Assembly (NCBI GenBank): GCA_026168455.1
Contig: CM047425.1
Location: 94,925,580 to 94,989,579 of the forward strand
DNA: 64,000 bases
Source of the DNA: Theocolax elegans
Lineage: Eukaryota; Arthropoda; Insecta; Hymenoptera; Cerocephalidae
Reading direction: 5' to 3'
A model generated the notes under the pieces. That model did not search any database. It was not told where the DNA came from and worked only from the letters and a program-made list of their open reading frames with translations. Shown piece after piece: positions 42,701 through 52,292 of this stretch. The translations under genes and the position numbers were made by a program. How positions within the stretch are numbered: position 1 is the first letter of the stretch; every line of letters starts with the position of its first letter.

Positions 42701-43206
42701 TTTATTCAGTGATACACTGCTTAAGGATTTTTGTAAATTTGAATTCTTCCATTCTTTTTCATTATTAGAAATTGATGGTGAGGCATAATTCGAAGTATTA
42801 GAGACGTCTCCATTTACTTTTAACGTATTATTTTTTCCACTTTCATTTAGGAATATATTGCTTTTTAATCTGTTTTTTTATATATAAATAATAAATAATT
42901 ATAATTATATATAATGTTTAGTAATTTATTTATATTACTACTTACTTTATTACATTATTAGTACTAATTGAATCATCGGAATCACTTTCTGAATCTGATG
43001 ATAGACCAATTACTCTACCATATAGTAATTTTTGAATTTTTCTCAATATAATAATGCTTTCAGATTTATTTTTTGTTTGTTTTTTGTAACATTCAGTTTC
43101 TTCTTTACCTGTTAAAATTAGTAAATTTATATGAAGTAAATAATTAATGTACAACAACAATATAGTGCATTATTAACAATAATGTATAAAATTTACCGTT
43201 ACTCAT
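36730..43206 (-). CDS. Copy C: intact POLA1-like DNA polymerase alpha catalytic subunit with SIM-repeat N-terminus
   Basis: Nineteen exons join in phase with GT-AG introns: 43197-43206, 42946-43108, 42627-42869, 42315-42557, 41948-42244, 41710-41878, 41179-41610, 40604-40969, 40315-40528, 39878-40149, 39685-39801, 39121-39585, 38329-38918, 37988-38255, 37680-37854, 37442-37608, 37115-37357, 36958-37033, 36730-36881. They total 4662 nt, 1553 residues (human POLA1 is 1462). Residues 1-375 are a novel Ser/Asn/Asp-rich region with five SIM-like motifs. A basic KRK..KKIK stretch follows (about 397-420). The POLA1 core begins at FWLDAFED (471-478). The inactive exonuclease region has VDPDIIIG and NWSKIG. 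Motif A is DFSSLYPS (971-978), motif [10 protein letters not shown] (1051-1059), motif C YGDTDS (1101-1106). C-terminal cysteines: C1379, C1384, C1407/1408, C1412, then an intact CysB set C1445, C1450, C1467, C1470. Odd points: CX4C instead of CX2C in CysA, and KRDRC (1182-1186) where POLA1 has RRDWC. It is either the species' own fast-evolving POLA1 or a paralogue; the window cannot decide. Role expected: primer extension with primase in the nucleus. Confidence 0.85.
41948..42869 (-). repeat. Tandemly duplicated phase-symmetric exons coding the SIM-like modules (copy C exons 3-5)
   Basis: Exons 3, 4 and 5 (243, 243 and 297 nt) are homologous to one another. Each starts and ends in phase 2, so adding or losing one keeps the frame. 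The shared coding pattern is [22 protein letters not shown], then [23 protein letters not shown], a core ([12 protein letters not shown] at 117-128, [11 protein letters not shown] at 199-209, [11 protein letters not shown] at 280-290 and [11 protein letters not shown] at 297-307) and a [10 protein letters not shown] tail. Exon 2 adds [11 protein letters not shown] (36-46). Hydrophobic V/I-x-V/I/L cores followed by Ser/Asp/Glu fit the SUMO-interacting motif consensus. The introns between the repeats are also alike, showing duplication of exon plus intron. Confidence 0.8.
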
Positions 43207-43940
43207 GATAAATTGATTAGTTTTGAGTAACTAATATCATAGTAAGTAAAGTCGAAAATATTTTGTTTATAGTAAAGAATTATAATTTCTTCACTTGCTT
43301 ACTGCACGAATACTATTTCATTTTAAAACTCACGACTTCTGTTCTGTTGCCGGACTGCCCGTAAGTACTTATTATGTTTTATATTTATTTTAGCGGTAAG
43401 TTGCATGTATTATTATACATCTTGTACGTACACACGATGGGTTGACTCGCGTTGCGCGCCTTTCACGCTTCGTGACCAATCGCTGCAATGGCTATGATAC
43501 CACGTGGTCCGGTGTGTATGATCTGTGTTGCAGTGTTTATAATTATTCGTAATTTTTGATGAACATTTATGAAATTAAACTCGCATGTTTATTAATATGC
43601 ATTGTCTATTATTTATATAAACCTTAAATTTTGTTTTTATGTATTAAACGTTAATACGATAATTAGTTTAATTTTTTTATGTGTTTTATGTTTTAACTTT
43701 TTCGTAATCATTTCCAATCGATTTCGACAATATATATATTATTGCGATGAAATTCTCAATTTTCCACACACACATAATACTTGTTTCTTACCTATAGTTA
43801 TCTACTACTGTAATATGGTTCATGTAAACGTGTTATAAAAGATTGGAAACTGTGCTTTTTATAAAAAAAGGGTAACAATCAGTAAATTCATAAACTTTTA
43901 TATTTGCATAACATGACTGTATTTATAAATAAGTGGAAAA
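43207..43940 (-). promoter_or_regulatory. Copy C upstream region (E2F-like site altered)
   Basis: Homologous to the upstream regions of A and B, but the TTTCGCGC core is changed (GTTGCGCGCC at 43451-43460). The E-box CACGTG near 43501 is kept. A 20-25 bp insertion lies near 43245. Copies C and D share this version. Confidence 0.45.
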
Positions 43941-43974
43941 GAATTAGTACGATTTACACTACGAACAACCGAAC

Positions 43975-44230
43975 AATTCGAACTATGGGATGTTCGTTGG
44001 CGCCCCCGCTATAACTTGCTGGTAGTATCGAGCCATGATGCTGCCTGATGAGCTGCTACTTCGCGCGGTGCTCTTTTCTTCCACCTTTCCTTATCTCGCG
44101 CTCAGTACGTTAACTGCTGTCGGTAAATTCGTATGCGGTTTCGACCAAACTTTTGCTAAATATAAAATATGTCTATATACTTTTGATTTTTATTTAAAAT
44201 AAACATTTCGTTTAATTAATTAAATTTAAT
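43975..44230. repeat. Spacer block, copy in the C-D spacer
   Basis: Homologous to 21345-21640, flanking DNA of the signal-peptide gene. It shares the GGATGTTCGTTGGCGCCCCC block with small internal changes. Confidence 0.7.
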
Positions 44231-44339
44231 TTATTTACCACCATATTTACGTAAATATACAAAACATAACTGCGCACTTTGTAGTACAATATTTTCTCTC
44301 AATTTCTATTTATCCTCATATTCCTTTAGTTTCCTTTAG

Positions 44340-45640
44340 TTCGTCTGATGCACGAATTTTAGAATGATTGATAACTACAACGTGCAATAACATGTAATAT
44401 TGTATCAAATTTAATATGTATTATGATAAAATTCACAATAACGATTTATAGGGTTAAATCCAGGTTGTAATAAAATTAACAACCAATTTGATTTTAAAAT
44501 TTGTACGACGTTTCGTCTGCCAGGTTTTGCAGACCTCTTCAAGTACATAAATGTCAAACAGTTAGCAATGATCTTCCATTACTCGTAGATGAGTAGAGTC
44601 AAGATGTATGTACTTGAAGAGGTCTGCAAAACCTGGCAGACGAAACGTCGTACAACTTTTAAAATCAAATTGGTTGTTAATTTTATTACAACCTGGATTT
44701 AACCCTTTAAAATCGTTATTGTGGATTTTATCATAACCATGAAGGGTGTATACATTCTGAAATTAATATGTATAAATGTATTAAGTCATATTAAAGTAGA
44801 TAATATCATATAGATGTATTATTACGGTAGTTTATTCTATATACTAATTTTTTATAAAGAAATTATACTCAAACAGAAATAAAATCTAACAACAATAACA
44901 ATGATTGAATAAAGGTTCCACGGTTGTATTGTCCAATGGAAATTTATGATGTATTAGAATTCCAATACTACCAACTTTGTTATCAAATGTTTTATCCTGA
45001 TTAGCATCATTTTTGAATATTTAAAGCTGTAATTACTGAATGCACCTTAATAAAAACAAAAGGAAACAATTATTTAAATTTTATTAAGTAATTAAGTAAA
45101 TTATTATAAGTTAATATTGTTATACCTCTATTTTACTCCAACTGTATGTATTAGAAGATTTTGATGGGCTGGTGAAATGTTAACATCAAACCAACATGGT
45201 CCTTTATTCTTTTCAATAAGAAATAATTCTAAAGTAGTTTCTTAATTTCCAAAAATTGATTCTATCGCAGATCCACAATAATGTGGAATATTCCTCATGT
45301 TAAATGCATAAAACTTCAGGACCTCTTTACATTTAAAAACTGTTATTTTGTTTTTGTTCATAATATGTGTCACTTCATTGTACATTTTTTTCATATTCTG
45401 ATCTGTACCTTCCAAATCTTTTTCATTAGACTGTTCAAACAATGTACAGAAATTATACAAGATTTAAATTTATTTCTATAAATTTAATTAACTTAAAATA
45501 TATTACAAATTTTAATATTATAGTGAGAATCATTAATTATATTTTGTTACAGATTTACTTTTTATCAATATAATACAAAAAAATTAATTTAATGATCAAA
45601 CATAAAACTGTATATTTAATAATTGTTCAGGTTTACTTAC
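44340..45640 (-). pseudogene. Copy D remnant of the polymerase exons
   Basis: The 3' part of copy D. Pieces of exons 10, 9 and 8 are recognisable, with large internal deletions and a foldback element inserted. All catalytic exons (motifs A-C) and the C-terminal exons are missing. The exon-8 piece (45242-45450) has an internal 50-60 bp deletion relative to copy C and a nonsense change (TAA where copy C has TCA in the EIFGNSE region). Confidence 0.75.
44421..44736. mobile_element. Foldback element with hammerhead-like arms (copy 1)
   Basis: Two inverted arms of about 120 bp, beginning at TTATGATAAAAT and ending at its complement, flank a 60-80 bp centre. Each arm holds CTTGAAGAG, then the perfect 6-bp hairpin GTCTGC/GCAGAC with an 8-nt loop, then GAAACGTCG: at 44613-44650 on the plus strand and 44507-44543 on the minus strand. 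This resembles the hammerhead core (CUGAUGAG, stem II, GAAA, then a GUC cleavage site), with a changed first strand. Penelope-like elements are known to carry hammerhead motifs in their terminal repeats, so this may be a remnant of one. Activity is doubtful because the CUGAUGA box is not canonical. Confidence 0.6.
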
Positions 45641-47669
45641 ACATATTTTTGGTAATAAATAATATCTTCTTGGTATGTTTTTAACAACAACACAACAAGA
45701 TATAAAGCTAGTTTGTGCCTTCACCTTTCCAAATAGGTAAACAGTTCCAGGATTTTTGTACGGATCTTCAAAAGCATCCAGCCAAAAAAATTGAAATATT
45801 GCTTTTCCAAACGTATTAACAGCCATTGGAAATTGTAAAGACTGACCAACTGATACAGTTGGAGCAAAATGTTTTGAATTTTCAACATCAAAATTACTCT
45901 TCCAATACTGTTTAGTAATATTTTGTTGTTGCAATTTGATCTTCTTCTCAGGAGGCTCTTGGGAGTTTTTATTTACAGATTTGTCTTGATCTTCAATATC
46001 TTTCCTTTTGTTACATTTATGTTTATTATAATTGCTATTCTCTTGTTTAATATTGAATTCAATATTCAGTATCTACTTAATTCGTCAATTATACGATTAG
46101 GTATATTTTTAAAATATTTGAAAATAAGATGAATGCATTAAAAAATTATAATAAAAATTTATTTACTTACATTATTACATTCATATAAATTTTCATTATT
46201 TTCATGATTAAAAGTTGGTGGCTTACTCAAATGAAACAACTCAATGTTTATATTATCTTTGTGTGAATTAAAAACACTTGTATTTACTTCTAATATGGTA
46301 TTTTTCTTATGTTCATTTAGAACTTCATCATTTTTTGCTCTATTTTTTAAATGAATATCAATAGTAATGACATACAATGTGTAATAGTGTATGTAAATTA
46401 TTACTTACTTTAATATTACATTAGTGCAAGCAGTTTCATAATTATTTTCTGAGTCTGATAATACATCAGTTACTAATGTATTATTAGCTACAGTCTCATC
46501 CTTTTCTAAATCTGATAAGTGAATTACTGATATTGTATTATTGAGTGATACACGGCTTAAACATTTTAGTAAATTTGAATTCTTTAGGTCTTTCTTATTA
46601 TTAGAAGTTGATGGTGCAGTATAATTGGAAGCCTCAAGAGCTGCTGTACTTAATTCTAATACATTACTTTTTCCACTTTCATTTATAATTTCATTACTGT
46701 TTACTCTATTTTTTAAATAAACAATGAATAATAAAAATGCATAAAGTACATTAGTGTATCTCAACTATTACTTACTTAAATATTGTGCTACTAGGTGCAG
46801 TTTCATAATCACTTTCTGAATCTGATGATACATCAATTACTGAAAGTCTATTATTCAGTGATACACTGCTTAAGCATTTTTGTAAATTTGAATTCTTCCA
46901 ATCTTTTTCATTATTCGAAGTTGATAATGAGGCATAATTTGAAGTCTCAAGAGCTGCTGCACTTAATTCTAATACATTACTTTTTCCACTTTCATTTATA
47001 ATTTCATTACTGTTTACTCTGTTTTTAAATAAACAATGAATAATAAAAATGCATAAAGTACATTAGTGTATCTCAACTATTACTTACTTAAATATTGTGT
47101 TACTACACGGCAGTTTCATAATCACTTTCTGAATCTGATGATACATTAATTATTACTGGTATTTTATTCAGTGATACACTGCTTAAGGATTTTTGTAAAT
47201 TTGAATTCTTCCATTCTTTTTCATTATTAGAAATTGATGGTGAGGCATAATTCGAAGTATTAGAGACGTCTCCATTTACTTTTAACGTATTATTTTTTCC
47301 ACTTTCATTTAGGAATATATTGCTTTTTAATCTGTTTTTTTATATATAAATAATAAGTAATTATAATTATATATAATGTTTAGTAATTTATTTATATTAC
47401 TACTTACTTTATTACATTATTAGTACTAATTGAATCATCGGAATCACTTTCTGAATCTGATGATAGACCAATTACTCTACCATATAGTAATTTTTGAATT
47501 TTTCTCAATATAATAACTGCTTTCAGATTTATTTTTTGTTTGTTTTTTGTAACATTCAGTTTCTTCTTTACCTGTTAAAATTAGTAAATTTATATGAAGT
47601 AAATAATTAATGTACAACAACAATATAGTGCATTATTAACAATAATGTATAAAATTTACCGTTACTCAT
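45641..47669 (-). pseudogene. Copy D N-terminal exons with a frameshift in exon 2
   Basis: Exons 1-7 are almost identical to those of copy C (41179-43206), including the three SIM-module exons (about 46405-47330) and the start of the polymerase core in exon 7 (about 45641-46072). Exon 2 carries one extra base near 47519 (AACTGC where copy C has AATGC), which breaks the frame soon after the start. Downstream the polymerase exons are truncated. It belongs to the 4.46-kb tandem repeat. Confidence 0.75.
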
Positions 47670-48402
47670 GATAAATTGATTAGTTTTGAGTAACTAATAT
47701 CATAGTAAGTAAAGTCGAAAATATTTTGTTTATAGTAAAGAATTATAATTTCTTCACTTGCTTACTGCACGAATACTATTTCATTTTAAAACTCACGACT
47801 TCTGTTCTGTTGCCGGACTGCCCGTAAGTACTTATTATGTTTTATATTTATTTTAGCGGTAAGTTGCATGTATTATTATACATCTTGTACGTACACACGA
47901 TGGGTTGACTCGCGTTGCGCGCCTTTCACGCTTCGTGACCAATCGCTGCAATGGCTATGATACCACGTGGTCCGGTGTGTATGATCTGTGTTGCAGTGTT
48001 TATAATTATTCGTAATTTTTGATGAACATTTATGAAATTAAACTCGCATGTTTATTAATATGCATTGTCTATTATTTATATAAACCTTAAATTTTGTTTT
48101 TATGTATTAAACGTTAATACGATAATTAGTTTAATTTTTTTATGTGTTTTATGTTTTAACTTTTTCGTAATCATTTCCAATCGATTTCGACAATATATAT
48201 TATTGCGATGAAATTCTCAATTTTCCACACACACATAATACTTGTTTCTTACCTATAGTTATCTACTACTGTAATATGGTTCATGTAAACGTGTTATAAA
48301 AGATTGGAAACTGTGCTTTTTATAAAAAAAGGGTAACAATCAGTAAATTCATAAACTTTTATATTTGCATAACATGACTGTATTTATAAATAAGTGGAAA
48401 AG
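47670..48402 (-). promoter_or_regulatory. Copy D upstream region
   Basis: Near-identical to 43207-43940, with the same altered E2F-like site and a conserved E-box. It is part of the 4.46-kb tandem unit. Confidence 0.45.
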
Positions 48403-48436
48403 AATTAGTACGATTTACACTACGAACAACCGAACA

Positions 48437-48690
48437 ATTCGAACTATGGGATGTTCGTTGGCGCCCCCGCTATAACTTGCTGGTAGTATCGAGCCATGAT
48501 GCTGCCTGATGAGCTGCTACTTCGCGCGGTGCTCTTTTCTTCCACCTTTCCTTATCTCGCGCTCAGTACGTTAACTGCTGTCGGTAAATTCGTATGCGGT
48601 TTCGACCAAACTTTTGCTAAATATAAAATATGTCTATATACTTTTGATTTTTATTTAAAATAAACATTTCGTTTAATTAATTAAATTTAA
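48437..48690. repeat. Spacer block, copy in the D-E spacer
   Basis: Matches 43975-44230 almost exactly and 21345-21640 more distantly. Confidence 0.7.
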
Positions 48691-48801
48691 TTTATTTACC
48701 ACCATATTTACGTAAATATACAAAACATAACTGCGCACTTTGTAGTACAATATTTTCTCTCAATTTCTATTTATCCTCATATTCCTTTAGTTTCCTTTAG
48801 T

Positions 48802-50248
48802 TCGTCTGATGCACGAATTTTAGAATGATTGATAACTACAACGTGCAATAACATGTAATATTGTATCAAATTTAATATGTATTATGATAAAATTCACAAT
48901 AACGATTTATAGGGTTAAATCCAGGTTGTAATAAAATTAACAACCAATTTGATTTTAAAATTTGTACGACGTTTCGTCTGCCAGGTTTTGCAGACCTCTT
49001 CAAGTACATAAATGTCAAACAGTTAGCAATGATCTTCCATTACTCGTAGATGAGTAGAGTCAAGATGTATGTACTTGAAGAGGTCTGCAAAACCTGGCAG
49101 ACGAAACGTCGTACAACTTTTAAAATCAAATTGGTTGTTAATTTTATTACAACCTGGATTTAACCCTTTAAAATCGTTATTGTGGATTTTATCATAACCA
49201 TGAAGGGTGTATACATTCTGAAATTAATATGTATAAATGTATTAAGTCATATTAAAGTAGATAATATCATATAGATGTATTATTACGGTAGTTTATTCTA
49301 TATACTAATTTTTTATAAAGAAATTATACTCAAACAGAAATAAAATCTAACAACAATAACAATGATTGAATAAAGGTTCCACGGTTGTATTGTCCAATGG
49401 AAATTTATGATGTATTAGAATTCCAATACTACCAACTTTGTTATCAAATGTTTTATCCTGATTAGCATCATTTTTGAATATTTAAAGCTGTAATTACTGA
49501 ATGCACCTTAATAAAAACAAAAGGAAACAATTATTTAAATTTTATTAAGTAATTAAGTAAATTATTATAAGTTAATATTGTTATACCTCTATTTTACTCC
49601 AACTGTATGTATTAGAAGATTTTTGATGGGCTGGTGAAATGTTAACATCAAACCAACATGGTCCTTTATTCTTTTCAATAAGAAATAATTCTAAAGTAGT
49701 TTCTTAATTTCCAAAAATTGATTCTATCGCAGATCCACAATAATGTGGAATATTCCTCATGTTAAATGCATAAAACTTCAGGACCTCTTTACATTTAAAA
49801 ACTGTTATTTTGTTTTTGTTCATAATATGTGTCACTTCATTGTACATTTTTTTCATATTCTGATCTGTACCTTCCAAATCTTTTTCATTAGACTGTTCAA
49901 ACAATGTACAGAAATTATACAAGATTTAAATTTATTTCTATAAATTTAATTAACTTAAAATATATTACAAATTTTAATATTATAGTGAGAATCATTAATT
50001 ATATTTTGTTACAGATTTACTTTTTATCAATATAATACAAAAGAATTAATTTAATGATCAAACATAAAACTATATATTTAATAATTGTTCAGGTTTACTA
50101 ACACATATTTTTGGTAATAAATAGTATCTTCTTGGTATGTTTTTAACAACATAATTTTCAACATTGTAATTACTCCTCCAATACTGTTTAATTACATGCT
50201 GCTATTGCAATTTGGTCTGCTTCTTAGGAGTCTCTTGGGAATTGTTAT
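48802..50248 (-). pseudogene. Copy E remnant of the polymerase exons
   Basis: The part up to about 50060 matches the copy D remnant at an offset of 4462 bp, including the same nonsense change in exon 8. Beyond that it diverges. A short piece of exon 7 (about 50100-50250) is joined directly to the SIM-exon region by a deletion that removed exon 6 and most of exon 7. No catalytic exon remains. Confidence 0.7.
48883..49198. mobile_element. Foldback element with hammerhead-like arms (copy 2)
   Basis: Identical to the element at 44421-44736, at the 4462-bp offset of the tandem duplication, with the hammerhead-like core at 49075-49112. Copied with the spacer. Confidence 0.6.
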
Positions 50249-51518
50249 TTACTTTGTTATTATGTTAATACAAGCAGTTTCATAATTATTTTCTAAGTCT
50301 GATAATACATCAGTTACTAATTTCTCACTAGCAGTTTCATAATCAGTTACTGAATCGGACAATACATCAACTATTAATGGTTTATTATTCAGTGATACAC
50401 TGCTTAAGCATTTTTGTAAATTTGAATTCTTCCAATCTTTTTCATTATTCGAAGTTGATAATGAGGCATAATTTGAAGTCTCAAGAGCTGCTGTACTTAA
50501 TTCTAATACATTACTTTTTCCACTTTCATTTATAATTTGATTTCTGTTTACTCTATTTTTTAAATAAACAATGACTAATAAAAATGTATAAAGTACATTA
50601 GTGTATCTCGACTATTACTTACTTAAATATTGTGCTACTAGGTGCAGTTTCATAATAATTTTCTGAATCTGATAATACATCTATTACTGAATGTGTATTA
50701 TTCAGTGGTACACTGCTTAAACATTTTTGTAAATTTGAATTCTTCCAATCTTTTTCATTATTCGAAGTTGATAATGAGGCATAACTTGAAGTCTCAAGAG
50801 CTGCTGTACTTACTTCTAAGATGTTACTCTTTCCACTTTCATTTATAACTTCATTACTGTTTACTCTATTTTTTAAATAAACAATGAATAATAATAATAA
50901 TGGATAAAGTACATTAGTATAACTCCACTGTTACTTACTTAAATATTGTGTTACTACACGCAGTTTCATAATCATTTTCCGAATCTGATGATACATTAAT
51001 TATTACTGGTATTTTATTCAGTGATACACTGCTTAAGGATTTTTGTAAATTTGAATTCTTCCATTCTTTTTCATTATTAGAAATTGATGGTGAGGCATAA
51101 TTCGAAGTATTAGAGACGTCTCCATTTATTTTTAACGTATTATTTTTTCCACTTTCATTTAGGAATATATTGCTTTTTAATCTGTTTTTTTATATATAAA
51201 TAATAAGTAATTATAATTATATATAATGTTTAGTAATTTATTTATATTACTACTTACTTTATTACATTATTAGTACTAATTGAATCATCAGAATCACTTT
51301 CTGAATCTGATGATAGACCAATTACAGTACCATATAGTAATTTTTGAATTTTTCTCAATATTATAACGCTTTCAGATTTATTTTTTGTCTTTTCTTTGTA
51401 ACATTCAGTTTCTTCTTTACCTGTTAAAATTAGTAAATTTATATGAAATAAATAATTAATGTACAACAACAATATAGTGCATTATGAACAATAATGTATA
51501 AAATTTACCATTACTCAT
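50249..51518 (-). CDS. Copy E: truncated SIM-repeat protein
   Basis: Exons 51509-51518, 51258-51420, 50939-51181, 50624-50875 and 50249-50552 join in phase into 324 codons including the stop. It is the most diverged copy (exon 1 ends AATG rather than AACG; many substitutions in the repeats), yet every exon length keeps the frame. SIM-like cores include [42 protein letters not shown] and [11 protein letters not shown]. The last exon runs into TAA (50249-50251), just where copy A also stops after a ..ETAC..IIT. ending. An independent deletion removed the polymerase. It may encode a SIM-only protein; no expression evidence is available here. Confidence 0.5.
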
Positions 51519-52292
51519 GATTATTTTATTTATTGTATAGAATTTTATCTTCACTTGCTTGGCACGAATACTATTTCAGTTTAATAACTCACAACCTTTA
51601 TTGACGAACTGCCGGTAATATTATTTTTTATATTTATTTTAGCGGTATGTTGCATATTACGTCTTGTATTTGACTCGCGTCTCGCGCCTTTCAGGCTTCA
51701 TGACCAATAACCGAATCGCAATGGTACCACGTGATCCGGTGTGTTGTGTGATGCAATGTTTATAATTATTCGTAATTTTGAATGAACATTTACATTAAAT
51801 ACGCGTGTTTATTAATATATATTGTCTATTATTTATATAAACCTTAAATTTTATGATTTTATGTATTAAACTTTAATTCAGTAATTAGTTTTATTTTTTT
51901 ATATATTTTAACTTATTCGTAATCATCTGTAATCGATTTCGACTATATTATTGCGACTGAAATTCTCAATTTCCCAGACACACATGCATACTTATTATAT
52001 TACTTATCAGTTATACCTACTACTGAGTAATATGGTTGTTGCGCGAACGTGTTGAAACTGTGCTTTTTATAAAAATAATGCTATCATTCACTAAATTCAT
52101 AAACTTATTTCATAACTATATTTGCATAACATGACTGTATTTTCATCAAAATTAACAATATTAGTTTATAAATAAATGGGAAAAAAAAATTAATCTAAAA
52201 AAGTTTATGTGAGGTTAATTTTAATTGTTAACTTTACTAACAAGTTGAATGAAAATATTAATAATAAATAATCAATTATACATAATAGAAAT
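51519..52292. promoter_or_regulatory. Divergent intergenic region between copy E and RMND1
   Basis: About 775 bp separates the copy E ATG (minus) from the RMND1 ATG (plus). The left 630 bp is homologous to the upstream regions of the other copies (TCTCGCGC in place of TTTCGCGC; the E-box reads CACGTGAT). A head-to-head layout suggests this is the original promoter position of the POLA1-like gene, the others being later duplicates. Confidence 0.45.
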
